A stretch of 64,000 bases of DNA from Alteromonas sp. KUL106 (GTDB taxonomy: Bacteria > Pseudomonadota > Gammaproteobacteria > Enterobacterales > Alteromonadaceae): contig NZ_BLIG01000025.1 in assembly GCF_009811415.1 (NCBI RefSeq), positions 1 through 64,000 of the forward strand, given 5' to 3'. Positions within the stretch are counted from its first letter, which is position 1, and each line of letters begins with the position of its first letter. Below, one piece after another: positions 26,158 to 35,561 of the stretch. Below the pieces are notes generated by a model. That model was not told where the DNA came from, ran no database searches, and was given only the letters and a program-made list of their open reading frames with translations. The position numbers and the translations under genes are program-made.

Positions 26158-26385
26158 CGTAAAAGTAATAATTTCTCTCTAAGAGGCGGCTCCCGTCCTC
26201 GAAAACGTTTGAACATATTTTTAAAGCTTCTACTAAAAAATGATGGGTAAATTGCTCGTTTTAGTATGCAGTAGTCTCATTTTTAATCCTAGTTCATGCC
26301 CTTTGTAAAATGATGTTTCCCAGATTGGTAAACCGCTTACCCACGCAAAGGTACTATTCGTTTTTTGCGGAAAAATTTTAGACAC

Positions 26386-26658
26386 TCAGATTGTTAAATC
26401 GGATCGCAAAGATAATATAGAAAGAACTGAAGCGAGTGATGATTTCGTGTCCGTCAGCGTCATGTAATCCACAAGGGCATGCTGAACATCAATTATCTTG
26501 ACCGGTTGGCGCTCTATAAAGTTAGATTTAATATTTGTGGTAACTAGCTGAGCCCGCGTATTCAAAGGGGGGGATAAAAAAACGTGAATTTTGGAGATTG
26601 TGGAAAGAGCAAAAAAGCTTAGGAAATTTCGTAATTCTCTGCACTCAGCCAGTCTCAT
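26386..26658 (-). CDS. Hypothetical small protein overlapping the tus-like gene
   Basis: An open frame of 90 codons whose ATG overlaps the stop of the tus-like gene in the ATGA manner, suggesting translational coupling. The sequence (MRLAECRELRNFLSFF at the start) shows no domain I recognise and is moderately hydrophobic near its N-terminus. It may be a chance frame. Confidence 0.3.
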   Translation of the reverse strand: MRLAECRELRNFLSFFALSTISKIHVFLSPPLNTRAQLVTTNIKSNFIERQPVKIIDVQHALVDYMTLTDTKSSLASVLSILSLRSDLTI

Positions 26659-27659
26659 TGTGCATGTGTCTCAACACTTTCAACTCTCTCGTTACTACCT
26701 AGATTCTCTAGAGTTGAGTGTTCAAGCTCCCTCTTTTTGTCCGCTTCAGTGATCGGGCGCGTGTAGAGTCTCAGAGCTTCATTCAAGCATTCCCACGCGT
26801 GACCTTGTCTATTTGCTTTACGCTTTTGCGGCACATGGGCACTTAACGGTCGAATAGTGGGCACATCCACGTAATTATACAGAATAACGGGTTGTGCGGC
26901 GTTGATGGTATTTACCAGCGGCTTACCTTGTACTGCCCCGTAATACAGCGACAAATTCACCGACGCATTGCGAGTTTTACGCACATAAAACCGATGACTA
27001 TATTGCGTCTCATCGATGCGCGTTGAGATCGCTTTAAGCTGCTCATCATTAAGGCCAGAGTTACAGTTGTAAAGGTAATGCTTCGCCCTATCTGGCAGTA
27101 AACGTTGGTCTGCGTTCTTGTAGGCCCAATAAAAATTCACGCTTTTAAGCTCGGTATCTGTATCAGGGCGACAATTGACAACATCGATATGCCGATACAG
27201 CTGATAAGAGATTATTTCGGCGCCACGGTGTTGGTGCAAGAACTCGTGTTTCTGTAAATGATTGCGCCCGTGCGAGCCATCGGGCTTTCTATCTTGCACG
27301 CAGTGTTTGATAGCCGTCTTCGTACTGTTAATCGCGATAATGGTATCAATGACGTCGTCATGGTTTTCAAGTAAAAGGATGCCAGGGTATTTGCCCGCCA
27401 CCCGGCCTGAAATATCATGAGAAGGACGATGGAAGCACTTTAAGGCGTTAAGGCAACGCATCTGCGCTTGGACGTTGAACATATCGCGGTGACCAAGCAT
27501 AAGCTCACCGGTAGAGAACGCTTTAAAGTCCTCTTTGGTGACGTCATCAATATTGGCAAAATACGCGGTGGGCGCTAACCGCATTTCGCTGTACAACGAC
27601 TCATACAACTCATCCAAAGTGGTAAGCAAACCATTAAAACGCGCAAAGTCATTTACCAT
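26655..27659 (-). CDS. tus: DNA replication terminus site-binding protein, Tus homologue
   Basis: A 334-residue protein that I align by eye with E. coli Tus: VAGKYPGILLLENHDDVIDTI matches the Tus stretch around RLPGVLCYQVDNLSQAAL, INSTKTAIKHCV the INKLKTTFEHIV helix, and GAEIISYQLYRHIDVVN with SVNFYWAYKN the region ending FGWANKH. Tus binds Ter DNA and halts replication forks in one direction. The first plausible ATG is at 27659, with AGGA eight bases upstream. Two inverted 16-bp repeats upstream are candidate Ter sites, one 48 bases from the start, which would also give autorepression as in E. coli. Tus is much less common outside Enterobacterales. The assignment rests on recognised similarity, not a search. 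Confidence 0.72.
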   Translation of the reverse strand: MVNDFARFNGLLTTLDELYESLYSEMRLAPTAYFANIDDVTKEDFKAFSTGELMLGHRDMFNVQAQMRCLNALKCFHRPSHDISGRVAGKYPGILLLENHDDVIDTIIAINSTKTAIKHCVQDRKPDGSHGRNHLQKHEFLHQHRGAEIISYQLYRHIDVVNCRPDTDTELKSVNFYWAYKNADQRLLPDRAKHYLYNCNSGLNDEQLKAISTRIDETQYSHRFYVRKTRNASVNLSLYYGAVQGKPLVNTINAAQPVILYNYVDVPTIRPLSAHVPQKRKANRQGHAWECLNEALRLYTRPITEADKKRELEHSTLENLGSNERVESVETHAQ

Positions 27660-27706
27660 CACCACATCCTCTTATCAATCAAACCTATTACCCTATTGTA
27701 TTATAT

Positions 27707-27722
27707 TTACAGACCACCTTCA
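27707..27722 (-). promoter_or_regulatory. Candidate Ter site 1 (minus-oriented copy)
   Basis: On the minus strand this reads TGAAGGTGGTCTGTAA followed by ATATAAT. The same 16 bases occur at 27874-27889 on the plus strand. It sits 48 bases upstream of the tus-like start, like E. coli TerB in the tus promoter, and shares the GTAA core followed by an AT-rich tail with E. coli Ter. Confidence 0.5.
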
Positions 27723-27873
27723 TATAAAAAGACCAATAATACCCACCCGCGACAGCCCAAACCTGGCATCAACCATGCCCCCGCCCTACCAAACCAGCCG
27801 AAGGCGCGCGCGAGTTGAGCAGGAGGGGCACCTCGGTGGTGGATGAGGGACACTACTCTTTGGAATACGCTTT
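27723..27873. other. GC-rich spacer between the two candidate Ter sites
   Basis: About 150 bases markedly richer in G and C than their surroundings, including CGCGCGCGAG and stretches of C near 27780. No gene was recognised. The composition contrast suggests a foreign or functionally constrained segment. Confidence 0.4.
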
Positions 27874-27889
27874 TGAAGGTGGTCTGTAA
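27874..27889 (+). promoter_or_regulatory. Candidate Ter site 2 (plus-oriented copy)
   Basis: TGAAGGTGGTCTGTAA, followed by TATTG, is a perfect 16-base inverted copy of the site at 27707-27722, 151 bases away. If these are Ter sites, the pair would present opposite polarities to forks arriving from the two sides. Confidence 0.5.
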
Positions 27890-28246
27890 TATTGCGATGG
27901 CAGATGTTATTACCAGGATTTGCTTTAATTTGAAATGTAGTAAGGCAGAGCTAATTTATGATGCTGACTGTATTCCCACCCCATTCACACTCGACTGAAC
28001 CGGTCATTGCTCCAACTATCTTTGTGCAATGACCACCAATCTATTCATTCACTGGATGACGATATCAAACCCATGGTTTACTTATCTGCAAAGCAGAAAA
28101 GTAACGACCGGCTAACTCTTATCTATAACCAACCTCCATTCATTCTTCAATTAAGGCACACGGTTAATTTGAAAGCTTGAGAGGCGTAGCAAAGAGAATG
28201 TTTAATATAGGACTGAGTAAGATGAAACATTAACTGCTGAAACGTA
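27890..28246. other. Intergenic region with one hairpin
   Basis: About 360 bases without a supported gene. GGTCATTGC (28002-28010) and GCAATGACC (28026-28034) form perfect nine-base arms around a 15-base loop, without a clear T run on either side. Confidence 0.4.
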
Positions 28247-29914
28247 TCATTGAGATCTTAATTCAGAGATCGGCTGGCCAGTTTCCATGTCAATTTCTAT
28301 CCATTGCGAATGAGGTAATTGGAGATAAAAAGAAGAAGGCAGTTCTTTCACAAAAGGACGGGTTCCATAATATGTAAGGCCGTCCTGTGTGTTTTTATAA
28401 TGATCTCTTATTGTATAAGATGTAAGCGCGAAATCGTAGAATGCCACTTCGTCAATCACTCCTGAATAGGCTTCTGAATCACTGTTTAATGTGTTTGGAG
28501 AGTTACCTATGTTGGCTCCGCCAGTACCACCACTTAACACTTTTGAACCCGCAGGATATTGAAAGCTAGCTAGCATTTCTCCGTCTACGAAGATTGCTTT
28601 AAGGCCCGTTTGCACATTGTATGTCGCAGCTATGTGATGAAACTTTCCATCTTTGAGCTGTGGCAGTGTTGGCCTGCCAGACTTCCCATCAAGGGGGAGT
28701 TTTAGCTCGTGATAGCCTTGTCCAACAATATAGAGACCAAAACTCAAAGACTCTCGGTACTCTCCTGTTGGACGAAGTATTGACTTACCTTTATCATTTT
28801 GGAAGCTCAGCAAAAGTCTATGCTCTTTATCGCTTTGGTCTTTGCGAAAAATCTCATCAATTTCACCCAATCGGCCTAATTTTGGAGCTCCCCCTGTATA
28901 ACTGGGAATGATCAGCGCCTCAATTGTAAGCCCTTCAGTTACCGAAAATGTACCCGTAGCTGGCGCTATTCCCCCACCACTCCCTACGTCTACTCTCGCA
29001 TCAGAGCTATTGTCAAAGTGTAGAGCCCCCTTCCCTACTATTCCATCGACTCGCGTTACACCTTTCCCTAACGTACCCGTAGCAGATCCAGCGCTGTCGA
29101 ATGCCTTAACTCCTCTCTCATTAAACGTCCAAAGATGACGAGGTTTCCAAATAGATGGTGAGAGCTTTACTTCCCTGCTTGCTTTAATGAATGCTTTATT
29201 ATCTAGGATTTCTAGGGCAAAACTTCCACCGAAGGTATTCACTTCAAATGCATTTGAAAGTAACTGTAAATTACCTTTTGAACTGGGATACACCTCAATA
29301 GAACCTTGAGTCAGCTTTAATTCTCGAGCATTAAAAAGCTTAAAGCTTGATCCAGCATCAAAAGACAAAACTACTCCCGAGCCTAGCTCTATCTTTACCG
29401 GGGAAAGGCTTTTATATGTACCTGGCGTTAAGTGAGTGAGGTTTTCATTTTTATATTCTTCGGTTGTAAGGTCGCCCTGTAAAACTGAAGCAATAACCAA
29501 TTCATTTTTTAGGGAGTGATTAAAGAACCAAATAGAGCTGGAGATACACATTATAAAAAGTGCGCCTATTAATAGGCGGTGAATAAAATTTCCCCTCTCA
29601 GGCGAGTCGCCCTGCAGGCGATTATGCTTGTTTGTTGAGCTTTCGCTTTCGAAAAGATGCTGTTTACTCGCAGGGTATAGCGGCCTTACAATAATTTCAT
29701 CGACAGTCGCGCGTCTCCTTACTATTTCAACATTAGGAGCCAAGTCAGATTTAAGCGCTGAATGCAGTTGCATGTAATCCAAATAGAAGCGCTGTGCGTC
29801 AACATTGTCAAGTAACAAAACGTTGAGACGCTCTAATACGGAATCAGGAGCTTCACCATTGATAACCCGTTCAGCGATTTCTATTAATTCGGCAAACCGC
29901 TCTGTTCTTTTCAA
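28247..29914 (-). CDS. FecR-type anti-sigma factor with LamG domain
   Basis: A 555-residue inner-membrane protein. A cytoplasmic N-terminal helical part (about 1-95) precedes a membrane segment (FIHRLLIGALFIMCISSSIWFF, near 110-130), a FecR-like periplasmic domain (about 160-240, with LGSGVVLSFDAGSSFKL and FEVNTFGGSFALEI) and a concanavalin/LamG domain (about 265-500, SVTEGLTIEALIIPSY, VDEVAFYDFAL). It overlaps the ECF sigma gene by four bases. In the known scheme a signal from the outer-membrane receptor upstream is passed through FecR to the sigma factor. The LamG domain may sense polysaccharide directly. This FecR-LamG architecture is best known from Planctomycetes, Lentisphaerae and Verrucomicrobia. 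Confidence 0.85.
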   Translation of the reverse strand: MKRTERFAELIEIAERVINGEAPDSVLERLNVLLLDNVDAQRFYLDYMQLHSALKSDLAPNVEIVRRRATVDEIIVRPLYPASKQHLFESESSTNKHNRLQGDSPERGNFIHRLLIGALFIMCISSSIWFFNHSLKNELVIASVLQGDLTTEEYKNENLTHLTPGTYKSLSPVKIELGSGVVLSFDAGSSFKLFNARELKLTQGSIEVYPSSKGNLQLLSNAFEVNTFGGSFALEILDNKAFIKASREVKLSPSIWKPRHLWTFNERGVKAFDSAGSATGTLGKGVTRVDGIVGKGALHFDNSSDARVDVGSGGGIAPATGTFSVTEGLTIEALIIPSYTGGAPKLGRLGEIDEIFRKDQSDKEHRLLLSFQNDKGKSILRPTGEYRESLSFGLYIVGQGYHELKLPLDGKSGRPTLPQLKDGKFHHIAATYNVQTGLKAIFVDGEMLASFQYPAGSKVLSGGTGGANIGNSPNTLNSDSEAYSGVIDEVAFYDFALTSYTIRDHYKNTQDGLTYYGTRPFVKELPSSFYLQLPHSQWIEIDMETGQPISELRSQ

Positions 29915-30456
29915 CGGTCAGCCTCAGCATTTTTTTCCTCTACACATTCGAATAGTACTTTCCTAACTAACATTAATGATTTACGCACGCCATATATTGA
30001 ACGACCAGACTGTTTTGCAATGTCGTACGCGCTTAAATTTTCAATGTAAAAACCATGATAGACACGATATGCGGAAGCGGTTAATTTAGAAAGACAAGAC
30101 TGAATAACCGCCCATTTGCTATCTGTTAGATCGTGGTCATCGATCGTTTTGGTGAGTTGTTCGAATGTATCTTCGTTTAAGCCGACCACATAACGTTTAT
30201 TCTTATGCCTGTAAGTACGAACGCAGTTGTACACAATTGCGTTCGACCATTTTGCGAAACTACTTCCGGGAATAAATGAATTAAACTCTTGCCAAAGTAT
30301 TCCTGAAACATCTTGAAATACATCGTCTGCAACGGTTGGGTTTTGTACAAGCGCGAATATGTAGCCGTAAATTCGTTGCTTCTGGGGTAGAAATAACGAA
30401 AGAAAGTGGTCTGATGTATTCGTCAACTCTGGTGTGTGTTGTTTATGTAACTGCAT
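29911..30456 (-). CDS. ECF-type RNA polymerase sigma factor
   Basis: A 181-residue sigma-70 factor with region 2 (about 20-90; FLPQKQRIYGYIFALVQNPTVADDVFQDV then FAKWSNAIVYNCVRTYRHKNKR) and region 4 (about 120-170; LSAYDIAKQSGRSIYGVRKSLMLVRKVLFE). It resembles the Rhodopirellula/Verrucomicrobium family of ECF factors. It is translationally coupled to the FecR/LamG gene downstream and follows TonB receptor 2, forming a receptor - sigma - anti-sigma unit. Targets are unknown; the receptor or the sulfatase/lyase genes are natural candidates. Confidence 0.88.
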   Translation of the reverse strand: MQLHKQHTPELTNTSDHFLSLFLPQKQRIYGYIFALVQNPTVADDVFQDVSGILWQEFNSFIPGSSFAKWSNAIVYNCVRTYRHKNKRYVVGLNEDTFEQLTKTIDDHDLTDSKWAVIQSCLSKLTASAYRVYHGFYIENLSAYDIAKQSGRSIYGVRKSLMLVRKVLFECVEEKNAEADR

Positions 30457-30611
30457 TTCCTATGGCTCTTAGACTCCTGCCGCATCCAAGCATGAACTAG
30501 CATTTTCTCAGTTGGGGAAGACCTCTTTACGTTAAATTAACACCAATAAACCATAATGACCAGTGTTGACTATTTTTGATTATTTTTTTCGTTTATTAAA
30601 CGCCAATACAA

Positions 30612-30635
30612 TAGCCACTCATTCGTGAGTGGCTA
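30612..30635 (-). terminator. Stable hairpin between TonB receptor 2 and the sigma factor
   Basis: TAGCCACTCA (30612-30621), loop TTCG, TGAGTGGCTA (30626-30635): ten perfect pairs and a stable tetraloop, 14 bases past the receptor stop. The following T content on the minus strand is modest, so it may attenuate rather than fully stop transcription into the sigma gene. Confidence 0.65.
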
Positions 30636-30649
30636 CTAAACACAATTAA

Positions 30650-33600
30650 TTAAAAACGATAATTGACTGCGAATTGATAAATTCGCCCCGTATATGTCAA
30701 TCGACTTAACGCTTGTTCATCAGAACCCAAATACTCAACGCCAACATCATCTGTTAGGTTAAACGCCCGAAGGAAAAGCTTAGTTTTTTGATTAAGCTGA
30801 TACGAACCCACAAAATCGAGTCGCTCTGTAGCTTCGCGAGTTCGTGCGTTGGTGCCCAAGAACGAGTTCGCGCCACGTAGAGTCTGATCGTCTCTCCAGT
30901 TGTATGCCAAACGCAAACTAATACCGTTGTGCTCCCAGTATCCGATTACGTTGAATGATTCAGGAGAAACGCGCGTCAACTCTAGCTCACTACCAGACTG
31001 CCTTAGATTGGTATAGTTAAACACGCCTCCAAACCCGCTCCATGGAAAAGGTAGGAAATCTAAGTTTTGTTGAATAGCAAGCTCAAAACCTTCTACCGAT
31101 ATTTCATCTGTCGTATTGACAGGTGAAGTAATATTCACTTCACGTAGGTTCTCGTTACCATCATCATCGATTATTGGTGTTAATTGAATACAACCAAACT
31201 CACGACCACCAGTTCCGGGGACGCGTTCAATTGGACCTAACAAACCGTCAACGATTGGATTCGTGCCAGTAGGCGGACAGAAGCCCTCTTCTTCGTCAAA
31301 TAGATTGGTGATATCTTTTTTAAAGAATCCTAATGTAATAGCGCTTCCCTCGCGATTATACCACTCTAGTGACACATCATAGTTTGTTGCGTCGTAAGGT
31401 CTTACTGTTGCAGTTGGGAGATCTACATTTACTAAGTTATTGCCTCCGGATAGAGAGGCAGTAGGCCTTTGCGACAGCAGATTGGGGCGCACTATTCCTT
31501 CGTAATACGCCGCTCTGAGTATAATATCGTCTGACAGCTCAAAAGCGATATTTGCCATCGGTAGTGTATGCGAATAGTCATCTTCAAATTTAGTAAGGAT
31601 AGCTATGCCATTGCGGCCCTGTTCATCTACACGCGTTTCAAAACCATCAAATGAATTGTCGGTCTCCACATAACGTACACCAATATTCCCAGTGAACGGT
31701 ATTGACCTAATTTCACCGGTAAAATCTGACATCATATACAGCGCTGTAATATCCTGTTGTGCACCAAAATTAAAGCCTATATTCGTCGGTAAACCCGAGT
31801 TTCTGTCTTGTGTATCCCAAAAACCTGTCCTATTCCTCTCTAAGAGAGGTGAAGGTGAACTAAACGACGTAGCCGTAGGAATATCAGATGCGTTGAGCGC
31901 GATATTTTGCTGCAAAATGGCAATCGCAAGGTCGTTGTCTATCGTCATCCATCCTGACGTATTATCAAAAGTACCTGGAATATTACCGTTGAAGAATCCA
32001 TTTTGAACTGCTGAAAGAACATCCGAGGTTAAAAACGCATCCGATATATTGGTTGTGTCGATGCCAGGAGCGCCCTGACGCTGATCTAAACTATTGAGTT
32101 TTTCTCGTGAAAATCGACCACCAAATTTTACTGTCTCAAGCCTAAAGGCATCTCCTAAGCCTAAATCAAGTAAGCGCTCGCTATTAAGCTCAACACTGCT
32201 ATAGTCTCTGTCTAGGTCTTGTACCCGCCCGTTGATACCAAAGATGAGCTGTCTTCCTTGGTTTGCGTCTGAAATGGAGCTCACTGTTGAGGAACTTAAG
32301 TTAGGCTCTTGCCAAACTAGACCGTTATATACATAGGGGACCGCAAAACCGCCTTGCACTACGATATCGTTTAAATTTCCGTAACCGCTATTGATGGTGC
32401 CATTAAAGCCGGTAGGCACAGTGACGAGATTGCGTCGCGTACCTTCTGAATCAGTGAAATTAAATTCACGTCGCCAGTCTTGGGTGTGATTAAAATTAAT
32501 CCCTACATTCGCAAATTGGTTAGAGGCTTCGGAGTGCGTCACTTTGCTATCGAAATTCCAATCGCCTGCGATATAATTTGCATAAAGGATAATACCCTCT
32601 GATTTTTCCCTGAATGTAGTCTTCCGGTTTTCAGTTTGTAAGTTTCCATTTACAAATTCATACCCTGGAGCGGCGTAAACTAAAGGCGCGTCTGTGTCAT
32701 CTGAAACCCTGTCATAAATGAATGGGGCGGCATTTAAATCAAGTGTTATCCTTCCATCAAAATTGTCTCTGTCTCTACGAGTCGTGTTAAACCCAGGACT
32801 AAATGTTGTTGCCTCTTTCGTGCCATCATCAAGATTACGCTCCGACAACAAAATATGAGCGCCGATTTTCAAATCATCTGTTACACGATATTCAATATTA
32901 CCTGTAAAAGAGACACGATCGCCTTCACTGAATTCGCTTACATTCCTTGCTCTGGCAGGCGCTGTTAACTGCGCGTCCTCTGGTAGCCCCCAACGCACAC
33001 GATATTCATCGATGTTCGTTGCTCGAACAAAGTCACCTTCTGTATCTACAGTAATGTAGTCGATGATATCAAACGTGTCGCGACGAAACGTCTGCCCAGA
33101 CCCCGCAAATTTGAATGCCACGGCTAATTTATCGTCGATAATGTGTTTAACACCAGCGAGCTTGAATTCTTCATCAATTTCGCCAGTTAGTTGCTCGTAT
33201 CGCCCTCCAACACTCACATTCCAATTATTATCCTTTTTAGACAGAGCTTGCTGAAGCTGCATATCGACAATACCTGCAATTCCACCTTCTTGAAGATCTG
33301 CAGTCGGACTTTTTATGACGGTAACGCCATCAAACACACCAGCTTCAAATGCCGCAAATGGATTTGGTGAACCTACCGCATTCAAATCACGGGCTCCAGA
33401 GGGTGTAGCGAATGTTTGACCAAAAGCGGTAGTATTGACGAATCCACTGCCTAAACCTCTGAGGCTAATGGTGCTTTGCCGCCCCTCCTCATCGCTGTTT
33501 AGTTGGATACCAGGAATTGCTTGGAGCGCTTCACCTAAATCAAGCGCTGGAAGAGCGTCAATATCGGTAGCTGAAATAGCGTCGACAATAGAGGAAGAAT

Positions 33601-33796
33601 CACGTTTTACGTTTAACGCGTTTTCAAGCGAAGCTCTAACGCCTGTAACTTCAATCACTTCGGTATCGTCGGATACGTTGTTGTTAATTGCGGCGTTAAC
33701 TTCTTGGGCAATAATAGTTGGGGAGCTTACAGCTAATAGAAAAGCCGTCGTACTGTTTAGTATTATATGAGAACTACTAAATTTGTTGGTGTGCAT
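30650..33796 (-). CDS. TonB-dependent outer-membrane receptor, carbohydrate type (2)
   Basis: A 1048-residue receptor, paralogous to the one at 18020-21190 along its whole length (for example GEALQAIPGIQLNSDEEGRQ against GEALQAIPGVQLNSDEEGRQ). I start at the ATG at 33796, giving the signal peptide STTAFLLAVSSPTIIAQ; an upstream extension of 38 codons has no signal-peptide logic. A TonB-box-like DDTEVIEVTGVR, a plug and a barrel ending YQFAVNYRF follow. Differences lie mostly in the N-terminal extension and loops, so the two may take related but distinct oligosaccharides. It is followed by the sigma/anti-sigma pair and is divergent from the DUF1800 gene. Confidence 0.92.
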   Translation of the reverse strand: MHTNKFSSSHIILNSTTAFLLAVSSPTIIAQEVNAAINNNVSDDTEVIEVTGVRASLENALNVKRDSSSIVDAISATDIDALPALDLGEALQAIPGIQLNSDEEGRQSTISLRGLGSGFVNTTAFGQTFATPSGARDLNAVGSPNPFAAFEAGVFDGVTVIKSPTADLQEGGIAGIVDMQLQQALSKKDNNWNVSVGGRYEQLTGEIDEEFKLAGVKHIIDDKLAVAFKFAGSGQTFRRDTFDIIDYITVDTEGDFVRATNIDEYRVRWGLPEDAQLTAPARARNVSEFSEGDRVSFTGNIEYRVTDDLKIGAHILLSERNLDDGTKEATTFSPGFNTTRRDRDNFDGRITLDLNAAPFIYDRVSDDTDAPLVYAAPGYEFVNGNLQTENRKTTFREKSEGIILYANYIAGDWNFDSKVTHSEASNQFANVGINFNHTQDWRREFNFTDSEGTRRNLVTVPTGFNGTINSGYGNLNDIVVQGGFAVPYVYNGLVWQEPNLSSSTVSSISDANQGRQLIFGINGRVQDLDRDYSSVELNSERLLDLGLGDAFRLETVKFGGRFSREKLNSLDQRQGAPGIDTTNISDAFLTSDVLSAVQNGFFNGNIPGTFDNTSGWMTIDNDLAIAILQQNIALNASDIPTATSFSSPSPLLERNRTGFWDTQDRNSGLPTNIGFNFGAQQDITALYMMSDFTGEIRSIPFTGNIGVRYVETDNSFDGFETRVDEQGRNGIAILTKFEDDYSHTLPMANIAFELSDDIILRAAYYEGIVRPNLLSQRPTASLSGGNNLVNVDLPTATVRPYDATNYDVSLEWYNREGSAITLGFFKKDITNLFDEEEGFCPPTGTNPIVDGLLGPIERVPGTGGREFGCIQLTPIIDDDGNENLREVNITSPVNTTDEISVEGFELAIQQNLDFLPFPWSGFGGVFNYTNLRQSGSELELTRVSPESFNVIGYWEHNGISLRLAYNWRDDQTLRGANSFLGTNARTREATERLDFVGSYQLNQKTKLFLRAFNLTDDVGVEYLGSDEQALSRLTYTGRIYQFAVNYRF

Positions 33797-34260
33797 GAAC
33801 GCAATCTCTAAAAATACAACAAAGTTAAATATGTTTTTATGAAACCCAACTTCCTCAACGACATTGCATGTTAAGGAATTGTGAAAGATATTATCACCCA
33901 ACACAATCATAACAAATCACTTTCGGTCATTATTGATCTCAGATTTTTTAATCTTGAGCATTAATAATTTAAATGGAAGAAGCCTTCAAATTGAGACTGA
34001 CAAATACTCCAACTGCACTTTAATAAAAACTTCATTGTTTAAAGCTATTTATCGTGAACAAGATCCCATTAACATCTCGAACGATGATAGAACGGCAATT
34101 AGGAAGGGAATGACGAACATCAAACAAAAACGCCATTATCAATCACTTAAATATCACGCATGTAAAATTTATGTAAAGACCAGCCTATTTGAGCGATTAT
34201 TTTGTTCAGTAGTATTATTGTCCTATCAAACGACTTCCTATTTGTGATATCACGAAAAAA
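33797..34260. promoter_or_regulatory. Divergent control region, TonB receptor 2 / DUF1800
   Basis: About 460 AT-rich bases between divergent genes. A 104-codon frame on the plus strand (33933-34247) has no ribosome binding site, signal or family resemblance and is not called. No specific operator was recognised. Confidence 0.4.
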
Positions 34261-35559
34261 ATGAACGGCGCAATAGCAACAAATCGATTTGGCTTAGGAG
34301 CGACACCATTAGAGATCGAAAAGGCTTCTGAAAGCCCAATCGAATACGTTTTAGCTCAGATGAAACCTATATCCTTTGATAAAGTTTATTCGTCTCAATC
34401 AATCGCATTAAAGATGCAACATTTTCGTAAAGGTACCTCTGAAGCATCCAAGGATGAGGCACGGAAATTCAGACAAGCGACGTATAGACAACTCTCACTA
34501 GCAACGCTTAATAACGCAATAAGCAGTAAACAACCTTTTATGTGGAGACTACTAGACTTCTTTTCTAACCATTTTAGTGTTACTGCTCAGGGAGCATATC
34601 TCACCGCGATATCTCCAACATTAGAGCGCGAAGCCATAGCTCCAAATCTTCTGGGAAAGTTTTCGGATATGCTACTTTCCGTTTCTCGTCACCCAGCGAT
34701 GCTAATATATCTAAATAATGAAAAGTCATATGGCAAAAATTCGCAATTGGGAAAAAAAGGAAAAGGACTTAACGAAAACCTAGCGAGAGAAATACTTGAG
34801 TTGCATACGTTAGGTGTAAAGGGCGGCTTTACTCAAAGCGATGTCCTCGCGTTAGCTAACGGTATATCGGGATGGAGTATTCGTGTCCCTCAAATAGCAG
34901 AACCTGAGCTTTTTTACTTCAGGAAAGCAGGACATGAACCTAATGAACAGACTTTGTTGGGCCACTTATTTAGCCAAAAAGATGAAAAGCAAGGCGAAGC
35001 TATGCTCCGATATATCGCTGCTCAGCCTGCCACTGCTAAATTTATTAGCGAGAAATTAGTCAAACATTTCGTGAGTGATACCCCCCCACCTGCCTTGCTA
35101 GAGCAGGTTCAACAGACTTGGTTGAAAACAGAGGGAGATCTAAAAGCTGTTTACCATGCACTCGTTACTCATCCGCATGCTTGGTTTGATACGCTTGAGA
35201 AATTCAAGACTCCGAGAGAATTTCTAATCTCTACTTACAGAGGAATAGGACTTAGCTCAATTAAAGAAGGGTTTGCGATGCGTAGCCTGACAGAAATGGG
35301 ACAAGCGCCTTTTAAAGCAGGAAGCCCCGCTGGCTATGAAGACTCAGAAGATTTCTGGAACAGCGGTTACGGTTTAATCGCGAGAGCAAATTGGCTCACT
35401 TCTTTGCGCATAAACCTAGAGTTTGAAATCCCCGAACTTGCAAACAGGTTATTAGGCTCAACGCTATCGGAGCACACGCGGATGTTAGTGTCTCGAGCCG
35501 AGAGTCGTGAACGTGCTTTTGCACTATTATTTATGAGCCCAGAGTTTATGAGGAGATAG
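34261..35559 (+). CDS. DUF1800 family protein
   Basis: A 432-residue protein of the DUF1800 family, recognised by NRFGLGATP near the start, MWRLLDFFSNHFSV, HPAMLIYLNN, LNENLAREILELHTLGV and the C-terminal PEFMRR. The family is of unknown biochemical function and almost always paired with a DUF1501 gene, as here (two bases apart). No clear signal peptide is seen, and it is shorter than many members. The start at 34261 has only a weak purine-rich stretch before it. The pair is known in polysaccharide-degrading marine bacteria; here it leads into a GH78 gene. Confidence 0.85.
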   Translation: MNGAIATNRFGLGATPLEIEKASESPIEYVLAQMKPISFDKVYSSQSIALKMQHFRKGTSEASKDEARKFRQATYRQLSLATLNNAISSKQPFMWRLLDFFSNHFSVTAQGAYLTAISPTLEREAIAPNLLGKFSDMLLSVSRHPAMLIYLNNEKSYGKNSQLGKKGKGLNENLAREILELHTLGVKGGFTQSDVLALANGISGWSIRVPQIAEPELFYFRKAGHEPNEQTLLGHLFSQKDEKQGEAMLRYIAAQPATAKFISEKLVKHFVSDTPPPALLEQVQQTWLKTEGDLKAVYHALVTHPHAWFDTLEKFKTPREFLISTYRGIGLSSIKEGFAMRSLTEMGQAPFKAGSPAGYEDSEDFWNSGYGLIARANWLTSLRINLEFEIPELANRLLGSTLSEHTRMLVSRAESRERAFALLFMSPEFMRR

Positions 35560-35561
35560 CT

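Noticed and set aside
27535..27846. A 103-codon frame antisense to the start of the tus-like gene and through the GC-rich block
   Set aside because: It overlaps the coding region and both composition zones, with an arginine/proline-rich tail typical of a GC-driven chance frame.
33933..34247. A 104-codon frame in the divergent region before DUF1800
   Set aside because: No initiation signal, no family resemblance, and it fills a promoter region.
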